Of a DNA stretch of 63,880 bases, positions 26,141-36,495 are shown in pieces (within the stretch, counting starts at the first letter, position 1; the number at the start of each line of letters is the position of its first letter). This DNA is from a bacterium (GTDB lineage: Bacteria > JAMCPX01): the NCBI GenBank assembly GCA_021787665.1, contig JAJYLN010000014.1, positions 1 through 63,880 of the forward strand, read 5' to 3'. The notes under the pieces were generated by a model, which saw nothing but the letters and a program-made list of their open reading frames with translations, was not told where the DNA came from and ran no database searches. The translations under genes and the position numbers were made by a program.

Positions 26141-28602
26141 GCCTGTCCGTCTTCATTGTTCTCGGTACCGCCGTTATCGTCGCTTTCCGCTATCCGGACT
26201 GCCTTCGTCACACTCTCTCCCTGCTCGAGCTGTATCAGCCGTATGCCCTGCGTGTTCCTGCCGATGACGGAGATGTCTTTGACGTGCAGCCTGATCATTC
26301 TGCCGGTGTCCGTAATGATGAAGATGCCGTCGTCGTCGTTGACCTTGATCACGGACACGGCCGGGCCGGTCTTGGCCGTCACCTTGACGTTGATGATGCC
26401 CTTGCCCGCCCTCCTTTGCAGCCGGTAGGCGCCGAGCCTTGTCCTCTTCCCATACCCGTTCTGAGTCACGGTCAGCACCGTGGCGTCCTGCTCCAGGGTG
26501 TCCATGGCAATGATCTGGTCGTCCTCGCCGAGCGTCATGCCGTTTACTCCATACGCGGCCCTTCCCACGGTCCTCACCTGTAACTCCGGGAACCGTATGG
26601 CCATACCGTGCTTCGTGGAGAGGATTATTTCCTGCTTGCCGTCCGTGATCCTGACATCGACGAGTCGGTCGTCCGCCTCGAGATTAATGGCGATAATTCC
26701 GCCTGCCCTGGGGTTCGCGTACATCGACAGAGCGGTCTTTTTCAGGTAGCCCTTCGAGGTGGACATGAGGAGGAACAGCGGCTCGGAGAGGTCCTTCACC
26801 GGCACATAGGCCGTGATCCGCTCGCCCTCCGACAGGTTCAGCAGCCCGACCACGGGCTTGCCGTTCGATGCCCTGCCAGCCTGCGGTATCTCGTAGACTT
26901 TGAGCCAGTAGACCCTGCCCTTGTCCGTAAAGAACAGGATAAAGCTGTGTGCGGAGGCCACAAAGAGGTTCTCGATGAAGTCCTCTTCCTTGATGCCGGA
27001 GGCAGTCTTGCCCTTGCCGCCCCTTTTCTGTGCCCGATACAGGTTCGCCGGGTTACGCTTAATGTAGCCCTTGCTGCTCACCGTGACGATCATGTCCTCG
27101 TTCGCAATAAGGTCCTCGATGCTGATGTCTCTGGACTGCCCCACAATCTCGGTCCTCCGCTCGTCGCCGTACCTGCCCCTGATCTCATCGAGCTCCGCCA
27201 CAATCAGTCCGGTCAGCTCCTTCTCGTCGGCGAGTATGCGCCTGAACCGCTTGATGCTCTTCTCGGTCTCCCGGCACTCCGCGACGAGCTTCTCGATTTC
27301 CATGGAGGTCAGCCTCTGCAGCCTCATATCGAGGATCGCCTTGGTCTGGATGGCCGTGAAGCCGAACCGGGCAGTGAGTCGTGCCTCTGCATCCGCAGTA
27401 CTCTTCGACCCCTTGATGATGGCGATCACTTCGTCGATGTTCTCTATCGCCTTCCTCAGTCCCTCGAGGATATGGAGGTGCTCCTCGGCCTTCTTCAGGT
27501 CGAAGACCGTCCTGCGCGTGACGACCTCCTTCCTGAACTCCACGAACCTGCTCAGGATGTCCTTCAGCGACATGATGACCGGCCGGCCGTGATCGATCGC
27601 AAGAAGAATGATGCCGAACGACTCTTCGAGCTGCGTGTGCTTGTACAGCTTGTTCATGATGATGTCCGGGTATTCGTCCTTCTTGAGCTCCACGACGATC
27701 CGCAGGCCCTCCCTGTCCGACTCGTCCCGAATATCGCTGATCCCCTCTATCTCCTTGTCGTTCACGAGCTGCGCGATCCGCTCGACGAGTTTGGCCTTGT
27801 TGACCAGGTACGGCAGCTCGGTGATGACGATGTTCTGGCGCTCCCCCTTGGCCTTCTCCACGATGATCCTCGCCCTCATCCTGATGACGCCCCTGCCCGT
27901 GGTGTACGCATCCCGTATCTGGTCCGCGCCCGTGATGAACGCGCCGGACGGGAAGTCCGGCCCCGGGATGTGCCGCATGAGCCCGTCCACGTCGATGCCA
28001 GGGTTCTCTATCAGGGCCTTGATCGCGTTGATGACCTCGATGAGGTTGTGGGGAGGAATATTGGTCGCCATACCGACCGCTATGCCGGACGAGCCATTCA
28101 CCAGGAGATTCGGGAACCTCGACGGCAGGATCGAGGGCTCCTGCAAGGTGTTGTCGTAGTTCGGGACAAAGTCAACCGTCTGCTTCTCGATATCGGCCAG
28201 CATCTCCTCGGCCAGCCTCTTCATCCTGACCTCCGTGTAACGCATGGCGGCAGGCGGATCGCCGTCGATCGAGCCGAAGTTGCCCTGCCCGTCGACGAGC
28301 TGATACCTCATGGTGAAGTCCTGTGCCATTCTCACGATGGTATCGTATACCGCGACATCGCCGTGCGGGTGGTACTTGCCGATTACGTCGCCAACGACCC
28401 TCGCTGATTTCTTGTACGCCTTGTCGTGCACGTTGCCGAGATCGAGCATCGCGTAAAGGACCCTGCGGTGAACCGGCTTCAGTCCGTCCCTGACGTCAGG
28501 CAGGGCCCTTCCGATGATGACGCTCATCGCGAAGTCCAGATACGAACGTTTCATCTCATCTTCGATGTCCGTGACTACGACATTTGTAAACTGTTCGGTC
28601 AT
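26137..28602 (-). CDS. gyrA: DNA gyrase subunit A
   Basis: An 821-residue type II topoisomerase subunit that breaks and rejoins DNA during supercoiling. The winged-helix region contains [12 protein letters not shown], the quinolone region [18 protein letters not shown] and the catalytic Tyr in AAMRYTEVR. The C-terminal half carries the beta-pinwheel with its GyrA box ([11 protein letters not shown]). Position 83 is Val where quinolone-sensitive enzymes have Ser; Asp87 is kept. The next gene toward the right on this strand ends 131 bp upstream of its start. The C-terminus ends acidic ([13 protein letters not shown]), as in many GyrA proteins. Confidence 0.97.
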   Translation of the reverse strand: MTEQFTNVVVTDIEDEMKRSYLDFAMSVIIGRALPDVRDGLKPVHRRVLYAMLDLGNVHDKAYKKSARVVGDVIGKYHPHGDVAVYDTIVRMAQDFTMRYQLVDGQGNFGSIDGDPPAAMRYTEVRMKRLAEEMLADIEKQTVDFVPNYDNTLQEPSILPSRFPNLLVNGSSGIAVGMATNIPPHNLIEVINAIKALIENPGIDVDGLMRHIPGPDFPSGAFITGADQIRDAYTTGRGVIRMRARIIVEKAKGERQNIVITELPYLVNKAKLVERIAQLVNDKEIEGISDIRDESDREGLRIVVELKKDEYPDIIMNKLYKHTQLEESFGIILLAIDHGRPVIMSLKDILSRFVEFRKEVVTRRTVFDLKKAEEHLHILEGLRKAIENIDEVIAIIKGSKSTADAEARLTARFGFTAIQTKAILDMRLQRLTSMEIEKLVAECRETEKSIKRFRRILADEKELTGLIVAELDEIRGRYGDERRTEIVGQSRDISIEDLIANEDMIVTVSSKGYIKRNPANLYRAQKRGGKGKTASGIKEEDFIENLFVASAHSFILFFTDKGRVYWLKVYEIPQAGRASNGKPVVGLLNLSEGERITAYVPVKDLSEPLFLLMSTSKGYLKKTALSMYANPRAGGIIAINLEADDRLVDVRITDGKQEIILSTKHGMAIRFPELQVRTVGRAAYGVNGMTLGEDDQIIAMDTLEQDATVLTVTQNGYGKRTRLGAYRLQRRAGKGIINVKVTAKTGPAVSVIKVNDDDGIFIITDTGRMIRLHVKDISVIGRNTQGIRLIQLEQGESVTKAVRIAESDDNGGTENNEDGQA

Positions 28603-28733
28603 AGTATTCTCAAACCTCCAAAGTCTGTGTAAGCCCCGTTGGAATCGGCATGCGTGCGCATGCCCTTCCGGGGGATGTAAAGTCTTTTATACCATGCTCT
28701 CCGTAAGCGGTGAAACCTTTTCGACGGTGAGGC

Positions 28734-29699
28734 TTAGGACTTCCTCTCAACGATGGAACGGGCTAACCCCCTGAGCTCATCGAGCTCAGGCGACTTGGGC
28801 ATCCCGTCGAGCAGATCTACGGCCCTGTGCGCAAAGCTCCCGGCCCGTCTCTTCGTGTACTCGAACCCGTGGTACTTCTCTATGATTCCGTAGACGTCCT
28901 CAAAAGAAATTCCGTCCTCGAGCCTTCCGGCAAGCGCACGGGTGAGGAGTCCCCTTTCCTTCCTGCCCGCGACGGAGAGCGCTACTATCATGGGTAATGT
29001 TATCTTGCCTTCCTTCAGATCAACGCCTCTCGCCTTGCCGGACACCCGTACGGATGACTCGTAGTCGATGTTGTCATCGATGAGCTGAAAGGCTATACCG
29101 AGCAGGAGCCCGAACTGGCGCATCTTGTTCCGTACCGAATCCGGGGCCTGGCCCAGGATCGCCCCACTCTCGCAGGACAGGGAAATAAGATAGGCGGTCT
29201 TCTTCTTGATTATCGTATAATAGTCCCGCTGCGAGATCCCGGGGTTGCCGCTCAGACCGAGCTGGACGAGCTCTCCCTCCGCCATGCGGCTGAGGACCCG
29301 GATGAACGTTCCGAGCAGGTCGTCGTTCTTCATGTCCGCGACGATGGACGACGAGGCCGCGAGCAGGAAATCGCCCACGAGCACGCTGCTCTTGTTCCCC
29401 CACAGGTCGTTCGCCGACCGGCTTCCCCGCCGCTGCTTCGCGTTGTCAACGACGTCATCGTGCAGAAGCGATGCCGAGTGGTACATCTCGACAGCGGCCG
29501 CGACTTTGACGTATGCATCAGCCCGGACGCCGAACATCCTCGACGTCGTTATCACGAGGTAGGGACGTATCCTCTTACCCCCACTACGAATCAGGTGACG
29601 GCTTATGCGAGGGATGGCGGATATGTCGTGCTTTAGGTACCTGTTGATATACCGGTCGACCAAACCCAGGTCGTCTGTTATCGAGTCACTTATAGTCAT
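28734..29699 (-). CDS. Polyprenyl diphosphate synthase (trans-type, quinone side chain)
   Basis: 321 residues with the first aspartate-rich motif LLHDDVVDNAKQRRG and the second QLIDDNIDYES, and the FLLAASSSIVADM region. It condenses isopentenyl diphosphate units into a long chain such as the octaprenyl or heptaprenyl tail of menaquinone or ubiquinone. A second, shorter-chain synthase (ispA, 40207-41052) lies in the dxs operon, so this copy is the long-chain one. The DUF3467 gene ends three bases before its start, indicating one operon. Confidence 0.9.
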   Translation of the reverse strand: MTISDSITDDLGLVDRYINRYLKHDISAIPRISRHLIRSGGKRIRPYLVITTSRMFGVRADAYVKVAAAVEMYHSASLLHDDVVDNAKQRRGSRSANDLWGNKSSVLVGDFLLAASSSIVADMKNDDLLGTFIRVLSRMAEGELVQLGLSGNPGISQRDYYTIIKKKTAYLISLSCESGAILGQAPDSVRNKMRQFGLLLGIAFQLIDDNIDYESSVRVSGKARGVDLKEGKITLPMIVALSVAGRKERGLLTRALAGRLEDGISFEDVYGIIEKYHGFEYTKRRAGSFAHRAVDLLDGMPKSPELDELRGLARSIVERKS

Positions 29700-29702
29700 A
29701 AC

Positions 29703-30011
29703 CTATTGCAGGAACCCTATCTTCTGCGTTTGCGGTTCCTGGGCAAGCCTGATCTCGCCGAAACGCTCCTCGTACTTCTTTATATTCTCCGTGAGGGCAT
29801 TGAGCAGACGCTTCACGTGGATCGGGCTCGTCAGGACCCTGCTCCTCACCTTGCCCTGGGGGGCCTGCGGCTGCACATAGACGAAATCGAGTATAAACTC
29901 CGTCTCGGTATGATTTATCAGCGCAAGATTAACGTAGACACCCTGTGCGGTAAGTTCGTCGAGCTGGATCTGTATACCCGCTTCCTTCTTCGGCTCCTGG
30001 TTCTGCTGCAT
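29703..30011 (-). CDS. DUF3467 protein
   Basis: 102 residues from the ATG at 30011, preceded by a GGAGG-like site. The body fits the DUF3467 pattern: GVYVNLALINHTETEFILDFVYVQP, a basic hinge (GKVRSRVLTSPIHVKRLLNALTENIKKYEE) and a C-terminal glutamine-rich tail. Members are small bacterial proteins of unknown function. The longer upstream frame lacks a ribosome site and was not used. It is the first gene of a pair with the polyprenyl synthase. Confidence 0.8.
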   Translation of the reverse strand: MQQNQEPKKEAGIQIQLDELTAQGVYVNLALINHTETEFILDFVYVQPQAPQGKVRSRVLTSPIHVKRLLNALTENIKKYEERFGEIRLAQEPQTQKIGFLQ

Positions 30012-30200
30012 AAATAACCTCCTCTTTCCCTCATAATACAAATGTATCTCAAAGCAACAAAAACATGCAACCGGAAAAGGGCCGGCATAGGGCGGGATAC
30101 GGTCCTCCAAGCGTGACAGAGCATACTATGACGGAGGTTGGAGACAGCACCTGAGAGGCTTAATAGCTTAAGCCCCTCCAAACCGCTATTTTTAAGGGAC

Positions 30201-31223
30201 TTAATTCTTCGGAAGCCTGTCCTGACTCTGGTTCGCTATCATCCAGTTCGGGTAAAGGGGCTTGGGGGCCGTCAAGTCCTCGAGCCTTTGGAAGACCTTT
30301 TCATCGAGCTTCACGTCCACTGACCTGAGGTTGTCCTTCAACTGTTCCATGCTTCGTGCACCGATGATTACCGAGGTCACGCCGGGCTTCCGGAGCAGCC
30401 ATGCGAGGGATATCTGCGACGGCGTCGCGCCTATCTCCGGGGCGATTGCATTCAGGGCTTCCACGACCTTGAACCCGAGATCCCTGTCGAACGGGGGAAA
30501 CCATACCCCCCGATCCCCGATGCGCGTGCCGGCGACAGGTTCGGCGTCCCTCCTGTACTTGCCGCTGAGGAAGCCTCCGGACAGCGGGCTCCAGGGCAGT
30601 ATGCCGATGCCTTCGCTCAGGCATAGCGGTACTACCTCGTGCTCGATATCTCTGCAAAGCAGGCTGTAGTGCATCTGCGCGGACCGGAACCTCGCCGTGC
30701 CCAGCCTCTCGGCTATGCCGATACTGAGCGCAGCTTGCCATGCCGCGTAGTTCGAGAAGCCTATATACCGCACCCTGCCGGAAGCCACGATGTCACCAAG
30801 CGCGTCCATCGTCTCCTCGAGCGGCGTGAGCGCGTCCCAGCCGTGCACCTGATACAGGTCGACGTAGTCGGTCCCCAGCCTCCTGAGGCTCTTGTCGATC
30901 GCATCGAACAGGTGCCTTCTGCTCAGACCAGCATCGTTGTGCCCGGGTCCGACCCTGCCCCTTGCCTTCGTTGCAATGATGACGTCCTGCCTCTTCTGGC
31001 CGAGTGCCTTGCCCAGCATCTCTTCCGACTGCCCGGCGCTATAGATGTCCGCGGTGTCGAAGAAATTTATACCGTTGTCCAGTACCGCGCCCACCATCAA
31101 GTCTGCGGTCTTCTGTTCTACTCCCCCGAGCTTCCACTGGCTCCGGCCGAATGTCATGGTCCCGAAGCAGAGCCTGGAGACTATCAGTCCGGTATTTCCA
31201 AGGTTCGTGTATTCCATGGCCAT
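30201..31223 (-). CDS. Aldo/keto reductase
   Basis: A 340-residue (beta/alpha)8 NADPH-dependent oxidoreductase. The catalytic tetrad is visible: Asp in FFDTADIYSAGQSEEMLG with its Tyr, Lys in IIATKARGR, and His in LYQVHGWDALTPLEE. The C-terminal cofactor site includes PSQISLAWLLRKPGVTSVIIGARSMEQLKDNL. This type resembles the YakC/tas-like (AKR12/13) group, but the substrate is unknown. The ATG at 31223 has a GGAGG site. It starts 50 bp after the uvrC stop. Confidence 0.9.
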   Translation of the reverse strand: MAMEYTNLGNTGLIVSRLCFGTMTFGRSQWKLGGVEQKTADLMVGAVLDNGINFFDTADIYSAGQSEEMLGKALGQKRQDVIIATKARGRVGPGHNDAGLSRRHLFDAIDKSLRRLGTDYVDLYQVHGWDALTPLEETMDALGDIVASGRVRYIGFSNYAAWQAALSIGIAERLGTARFRSAQMHYSLLCRDIEHEVVPLCLSEGIGILPWSPLSGGFLSGKYRRDAEPVAGTRIGDRGVWFPPFDRDLGFKVVEALNAIAPEIGATPSQISLAWLLRKPGVTSVIIGARSMEQLKDNLRSVDVKLDEKVFQRLEDLTAPKPLYPNWMIANQSQDRLPKN

Positions 31224-31273
31224 ACAATATCCTCCCTTTCTCTGTGTACTATGGTCCCTCACGAGCAAATACG

Positions 31274-33118
31274 CTACGTCAGATGCTCGCGTATCTCCCG
31301 CGCAACGCTCACCGGTATGCCGCTTCTGCGCGCAATCTCCTCCGGCACCGCGCTCCTGATCTCATCGATGGTATCGAACACCGAGAGGAGAAGTCTTTTA
31401 CGTCTCTCCGACACCCCGGCGATCCCGTCGAGCTCGGATGCAAGCCCGGCCTTCGACCGCAGCTGCCGGTGGTAGGTAATGGCGAACCTATGGGCCTCGT
31501 CACGCACGCGCTTCAGGAACATGAGCGGCCCTGAGCCGTGGGCGAGGGCCAGGGGGTCCTTCCTGTTGGGAAGGTATATCCTGTCTTCACCTTTGTCCAC
31601 GTGGCGCCCGTCGCGCGGAGACGTCAGGTCCTCCGTGTGCCGCTTCGCGATACCGATGACGTCCGGCCCGGCAATGCCGAGCTCGCTCAACACCTGGAGG
31701 GCCATGCCCAACTGGCCCTTCCCCCCGTCCACGATGATAAGGGATGGCAGGTCCTGTCCGTCCCTGAACCTCCTCGAAAGCACCTCGTGCATCATAGCGT
31801 AATCATCCGGTCTGGTAACGTCCCTCAGCCGGTAGTGCCGGTACTTCGCCTTTACCGGCACGCCGTTCTCGAACCGCACCATGGACGACACACCATGGGT
31901 ACCCATGATGTCCGAATTATCGAAGCACTCAACGGAGGAAGGCTCGTTCCTGAGGCGCAGCACTTCTTTCAGCGCCCGGATCTCGGACAGGGTAGTCGCT
32001 TCCTTCTGGAGCGACATGCGCAGGTACTCCTGCGCGTTTTTTGCGGAAAGCCCGAGCAGCTCGAGCCTCTTTCCGGCCTTCGGCACCTCTATGGTCACGG
32101 CCCGGCCCTTCAGATCCGACAGGCGCGACCGCACCACATCCGCGTCCGGCAGATGGTAAGGCAGACAGACGCGGTCCGGTATGAAATGGCCGTTCTCGTA
32201 GTACTGCCGCACGACCGATCCCAGGAGTTCTTCCTTATCGAGTACGGTGTCCCTGAACAGGTAGTTCAGCGAATTGAGCAACTGTCCGTTGCGGATAAAC
32301 AGGCCATTGACCGCTGCCGCCGAGTCCGTGCAGGCCGCATTGAAAACGTCTATATCAACAGCCAGCGCGGTCTCCACCTTCTGCTGCTCCACGGTCTTCT
32401 CTATGTTGACGATCAGGTCCCGTACCTGTGCCGCTTTCTCGTAGTGCTCCATGGCCGACTTCGATCGCATCTGGGACTTCAGTTCTCTGATCACGGCACC
32501 GGTCCTCCCCTCGAGGAAGAGCCGCGCCTGACGTACACGATCCCCGTAGTCTTTCGGGGTTATGCGGTCAGCACACGGGGCAGAACATCTCTTGATCTGG
32601 TACTTCATGCACGGCCTCACCCTGTTCCTCATCTCGGCGTCCGTGCACGTTCTGAGCTGGAATAGCTCCGTGATGAGCTTTACCGTCTCCCTGGCCGCAT
32701 ACGCCGAGGCAAACGGGCCGAAGATCAGTGCCCGGTCCCGCACAGGCCTCCTGACAACCTGGATGCCCGGGGACCTGTGGTCTGTCGCTATGCGGATATT
32801 GACGTAGGTCTTATCGTCCTTCAGACGTATGTTGTACCGGGGCCGGTACTTCTTTATGAGGTTATTCTCGAGGAGCAGAGCCTCCTTCTCCGTGTCCGTG
32901 AGCATAAACTCTATGCGCCGTATGCGTGGCTTGAGGAAGTTGATGAAGGGGCGCGCGTCCGGCGATTCCGCAAAGTACGCTCTTACCCTGTTGTTCAGAT
33001 CTACCGCCTTCCCGACGTAGAGGACCGTGTCCGCGTCGTCCTTGAACAGATAAACCCCCGGCTGTCTCGGTACGAGTCCGAGCCGCTCATGGATGGTGTC
33101 GTCTACTGCTATCATCAA
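31274..33118 (-). CDS. uvrC: Excinuclease ABC subunit C
   Basis: A 614-residue nucleotide-excision repair nuclease that makes both incisions around a lesion. It has the N-terminal GIY-YIG domain (QPGVYLFKDDADTVLYVGKAVDLNNRV), a cysteine-bearing linker (CMKYQIKRCSAPC), the UvrB-binding UVR motif near 200, the RNase H-like C-terminal nuclease (VECFDNSDIMGTHGVSSMV, LIIVDGGKGQL), and tandem helix-hairpin-helix motifs at the end (ELDGIAGVSERRKRLLL). Length is normal and no key residue is missing. Confidence 0.96.
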   Translation of the reverse strand: MMIAVDDTIHERLGLVPRQPGVYLFKDDADTVLYVGKAVDLNNRVRAYFAESPDARPFINFLKPRIRRIEFMLTDTEKEALLLENNLIKKYRPRYNIRLKDDKTYVNIRIATDHRSPGIQVVRRPVRDRALIFGPFASAYAARETVKLITELFQLRTCTDAEMRNRVRPCMKYQIKRCSAPCADRITPKDYGDRVRQARLFLEGRTGAVIRELKSQMRSKSAMEHYEKAAQVRDLIVNIEKTVEQQKVETALAVDIDVFNAACTDSAAAVNGLFIRNGQLLNSLNYLFRDTVLDKEELLGSVVRQYYENGHFIPDRVCLPYHLPDADVVRSRLSDLKGRAVTIEVPKAGKRLELLGLSAKNAQEYLRMSLQKEATTLSEIRALKEVLRLRNEPSSVECFDNSDIMGTHGVSSMVRFENGVPVKAKYRHYRLRDVTRPDDYAMMHEVLSRRFRDGQDLPSLIIVDGGKGQLGMALQVLSELGIAGPDVIGIAKRHTEDLTSPRDGRHVDKGEDRIYLPNRKDPLALAHGSGPLMFLKRVRDEAHRFAITYHRQLRSKAGLASELDGIAGVSERRKRLLLSVFDTIDEIRSAVPEEIARRSGIPVSVAREIREHLT

Positions 33119-33158
33119 CGATAGTATAAGCCAGAACCATGCAATAGCAAAGGGGCAG

Positions 33159-34316
33159 TCAGGGGTAGTAGATGCCGCCGGGCACGAACGCGGAGGTCGA
33201 TCCGGTGATACCCGTCAATCGCACCGGGAGCCTGTTGAACCCCAGATATCCGAGGTAGGCAAACAGCAGGGGCTCTATCGAGCCCGTGCCATAGCCGAGC
33301 TCTTCCACGGTCCTGACCCGGGCGTCCGGCACGAGCCCGGACAGAAGGTGTACGAGCGTACGGTTGCGGGCGCCACCGCCGCACACGATCAGATCCTCGG
33401 TCCGCTGTCGCACGAAGTGCTCGATATTATAGGCAATGGAGTGCGCGGTAAATGCCGTCAGGACCGCAATGGCAGCCGGGCTGCTCGTCGCGATGCCCCG
33501 GGACTTCAGATACATCGAATGGTAGCGCTCCCTGCCCGTGCTCTTGGGCGGGCGCATCCTTACGAACCGGTCTCTCATGAGCCTTCTGAGCACGGCCCTG
33601 TCGATAGTGCCCCTGTTGGCAAGCGCGCCGTCCCTGTCAAAGGCCTGCCTGCCGCCGGTATAGGCGTACACCGTGATGTCGATAAGCCTATTGCCCGGGC
33701 CGGTATCGAACCCGTATACCGGGCCAAAGTCGCGGCCCGACGGCAGTACGGTCATGTTCGCGATGCCTCCGATATTGACGACCACCGCGGGCGCAAACTG
33801 CCTGAACAGGACGTAATGAAGGATCGGCGCGAGCGGTGCTCCCTGTCCCCCCGACGCAATGTCCTTGTCTCTGAAATGGGCCACCACCGGAATACCGGTT
33901 CTCACCGCCATGACTGATGGATTCCCGAGCTGGATCGTCGAGCCGGTCGACAGATGTCCTGACGGCGGGGAACCCGCCGTCAGGGGCCCGTGCCATACCG
34001 TTTGTCCGTGCGAGCCGATGAACGACACCCTGCGCTTCCCTATGCCGCAGGCCCTCACGGCCCTCTCGACGGCGTCCGAAAACGCAATGCCGAGGGCAAA
34101 ATCGAGCCGGCCGATCCTGTCGAGCAGAGACCGGGATCTGAGCCGGGCTACGGGGTCCACAAGCCCGAGGAACTGCCGCTTCAGTACCGGCGGATAGGGA
34201 TACGTACCGTCCCACAGCAGCCGCACGGAAGGGAAGGTCCCTCTTTTCTGGAACTCTGCAACGACGACATCGATAGCATCCGCGGATGTACCCGTGTTTA
34301 TGCCGATGCCGATCAC
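33159..34316 (-). CDS. anmK: Anhydro-N-acetylmuramic acid kinase
   Basis: Cleaves and phosphorylates 1,6-anhydro-MurNAc in cell-wall recycling. From the GTG at 34316 the protein has 385 residues, the usual size. It contains the nucleotide-binding GIGINTGTSADAIDVV (normally MSGTS.DGID), SHGQTVWHGP, VVNIGGIANMTVLPSGRDFGPVYGFDTGPGN and IVCGGGARNRTLVHLL. The first loop is altered (TGTSADAID), but the Asp is kept. The frame is open a further 47 codons upstream without family similarity, so the GTG start is preferred. Other recycling genes are not nearby. Confidence 0.88.
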   Translation of the reverse strand: MIGIGINTGTSADAIDVVVAEFQKRGTFPSVRLLWDGTYPYPPVLKRQFLGLVDPVARLRSRSLLDRIGRLDFALGIAFSDAVERAVRACGIGKRRVSFIGSHGQTVWHGPLTAGSPPSGHLSTGSTIQLGNPSVMAVRTGIPVVAHFRDKDIASGGQGAPLAPILHYVLFRQFAPAVVVNIGGIANMTVLPSGRDFGPVYGFDTGPGNRLIDITVYAYTGGRQAFDRDGALANRGTIDRAVLRRLMRDRFVRMRPPKSTGRERYHSMYLKSRGIATSSPAAIAVLTAFTAHSIAYNIEHFVRQRTEDLIVCGGGARNRTLVHLLSGLVPDARVRTVEELGYGTGSIEPLLFAYLGYLGFNRLPVRLTGITGSTSAFVPGGIYYP

Positions 34317-34503
34317 GTCGTTCCCCGGGGTTTTCCTTTTGCTGCCGTCAGGACAAGAAGATAAGCTATGTCTTGAAACGAGTTCATGGGTTGATTTTTC
34401 TTGAGCAAAAGTTGGCCATATGATTATTCCCCGCCTCAGTACTGGAGGAACTGCCACACGTACTCTGTCGTGAACCCGCCAAACAGGACGCTCCTGAGGT
34501 TGA

Positions 34504-35277
34504 TCACCATTTATAATACAGCCCCATGGACAGATCCGGCATCATCAGGAGCAGAACCGGGCTGCTGGTTTCATAGAACTGCAGCGGCAGGCTTATCCCC
34601 AGGTCCAACCCAACATGCGTCCACCCGAAATCGCAATCCAGCTCAGGGACGAACGCAAAGGTCTTTATCCATAGGGGTACCGTGGTGGTTGTTACACCAG
34701 ACTTGCTCGTTGCAGTCGTCGAGTAGTCGTAGTTCCCGAACAGCTCATACATCCGCACGGGCAGGCTGATACCCACATGCTCGCTCACTTGAAACCCGGG
34801 ATACCATCCTTCATAGAGAAAAGTAGTACCTCCTGAGATAGAGTAATCGTCATGTATGGAGTTCCCCGAATAATTGTTCGTTGTGAATGAGCCTGTCTTT
34901 ACCCCGGAGCCCCTGAAAACACCTCCACCAAGTGCAAAGGTCGCCAGATATATTCGGGGACTTTTGCTATCGGCATCGCCAGCGTTGACCACGATGCTCC
35001 CTTCATAGACCTGCTCATGGGGCTCCTGGACAGATGCAATGCCGGCTATCTGGAGGTGGTCGCTCAGACCTAACTTAAAGTCACCGCCCACCGGGAGTGC
35101 CAGGGCCGATCTGACGCCTATTTCTCCTTTCCCGGCCGGGTATGTGCCGGGCGATTGAAGGGCGTTGGGCATGGTTACATTGTAAACGCTGCATGAAGAC
35201 GCAAGGAGCAACACGAGTACGCTGCAAAACAGGCCGTGTCCTGCCCTACCATTCTGAGCATGCCGTACGTCAGGCAT
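34504..35277 (-). CDS. Outer-membrane beta-barrel-like lipoprotein
   Basis: About 257 residues from the ATG at 35277 (GAAGGAA site 11 bases upstream); an ATG at 35313 is also possible. The signal LLLASSC is followed by a Cys lipobox. The mature part has many short amphipathic strands with aromatic ends (VGGDFKLGLSDHLQIAG, GWYPGFQVSEHVGISLPVRMYELFGNYDY, GLDLGISLPLQFY) and ends GLYYKW with a terminal aromatic, as in outer-membrane barrels. The family is not recognised. It lies between anmK and ruvB with about 190 bp on each side. Confidence 0.6.
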   Translation of the reverse strand: MPDVRHAQNGRAGHGLFCSVLVLLLASSCSVYNVTMPNALQSPGTYPAGKGEIGVRSALALPVGGDFKLGLSDHLQIAGIASVQEPHEQVYEGSIVVNAGDADSKSPRIYLATFALGGGVFRGSGVKTGSFTTNNYSGNSIHDDYSISGGTTFLYEGWYPGFQVSEHVGISLPVRMYELFGNYDYSTTATSKSGVTTTTVPLWIKTFAFVPELDCDFGWTHVGLDLGISLPLQFYETSSPVLLLMMPDLSMGLYYKW

Positions 35278-35472
35278 CGGGCTTGCGTTCCTTCTTTTTT
35301 GAGCATTGGTCATCCACGCAAGTATCTTATCAGACCGCGCCAGAAAGAACAAGGATGTACCCTGAAACGGTTACGATGCCGGGGCATGACCAGGGCGACG
35401 CCCGTCGATGCGATGAGCCAGCATAGTCATCAGGGCAAAAAGCTGTCGCAGGCGCAGCTTTCTAAAAAGCGG

Positions 35473-36495
35473 TCATTTGGGAAACAGGCCCGGCTGACGC
35501 TGCGCACGGCCCTGCAGGCCGAGGTGACGATAGGCAAAGTCCGTCGCAAGCCTGCCGCGCGGGGTCCTCACGATCATGCCGCACTGGATAAGGTACGGCT
35601 CATAGACCTCTTCTATGGTATCGCCCTCCTCGCCGATCGCGGCGGCTATCGTATCGAGCCCGACCGGACCGCCGTTGAATTTCTCCACGATGGCGGTCAG
35701 TATCCTCCGGTCCATTCTGTCGAACCCGAGCTGGTCTATGTCGAGCATGGACAGCGCCTTCTTCGTTATATCTATGTCTATGGAGCCGTTGCCCTCGACC
35801 TGCGCATAGTCCCTGATGCGCCGTATGAGCCGTATGGCTACCCTCGGCGTGCCGCGCGACCTCTTCGCGATCTCGTGGCCGCCCTCGTCTGTTATATCTA
35901 TGCCGATGATCCGTGCGGAGCGCTTGATGATCCGCTTCAGGTCTTCCGTCGTGTAGAATTCCAGCCCGGCGGCGAACCCGAACCTGTCCCTCAGGGGTGC
36001 GGACAGGAGCCCGGTCCTCGTCGTCGCACCGACCAGCGTGAACTTCGGGAGGTCGAGCCGGATCGACTTCGCCGATGGGCCCTGACCGATGATGATGTCG
36101 AGCTTGAAGTCCTCCATCGCCGGGTACAGTATCTCGCCGACCGAGGCATTGATCCGGTGGATCTCGTCGATGAACAGAACGTCCCGCTCGTTGAGGTTCG
36201 TCAGGATGGCAGCGATGTCGCCGGTCTTCTCGAGTATGGGCCCGGAGGTCGTCTTCAGACCTGCCCCGAGCTCTGACGATACGATGTAAGCGAGGGTCGT
36301 CTTTCCCAGACCCGGGGGGCCGTAGAAAAGCACATGGTCGAGTGCGTCCCCGCGCTCCTTCGCGGCTCGGATGAATACCTTGAGGTTCGAGACGACCTTG
36401 TCCTGTCCGATGTACTCGTCGAACCGGTTGGGTCTGATCTTTTGCTCGAAGACCTCGTCTTCCTTCAGCTTCCGCGGGTCGAATTGCTCGCTCAT
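35473..36495 (-). CDS. ruvB: Holliday junction branch-migration ATPase RuvB
   Basis: 340 residues, complete. N-terminal [15 protein letters not shown], Walker [11 protein letters not shown], Walker [10 protein letters not shown], the sensor region [18 protein letters not shown] and a C-terminal winged-helix domain ([24 protein letters not shown]). The RuvB hexamer motor drives branch migration together with RuvA. It starts four bases before the ruvA stop. Confidence 0.98.
   Translation of the reverse strand: MSEQFDPRKLKEDEVFEQKIRPNRFDEYIGQDKVVSNLKVFIRAAKERGDALDHVLFYGPPGLGKTTLAYIVSSELGAGLKTTSGPILEKTGDIAAILTNLNERDVLFIDEIHRINASVGEILYPAMEDFKLDIIIGQGPSAKSIRLDLPKFTLVGATTRTGLLSAPLRDRFGFAAGLEFYTTEDLKRIIKRSARIIGIDITDEGGHEIAKRSRGTPRVAIRLIRRIRDYAQVEGNGSIDIDITKKALSMLDIDQLGFDRMDRRILTAIVEKFNGGPVGLDTIAAAIGEEGDTIEEVYEPYLIQCGMIVRTPRGRLATDFAYRHLGLQGRAQRQPGLFPK

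Noticed and set aside
26608-28407. A 599-codon open frame on the plus strand opposite gyrA
   Set aside because: It is the complementary frame of a highly GC-biased conserved gene, has no family similarity, and gyrA is certain. Similar long antisense frames lie opposite rpoD, dxs and uvrC.
30157-30174. Hairpin GGCTTAA-TAGC-TTAAGCC after the aldo/keto reductase
   Set aside because: No T tract follows on either strand, so I do not call it a terminator.
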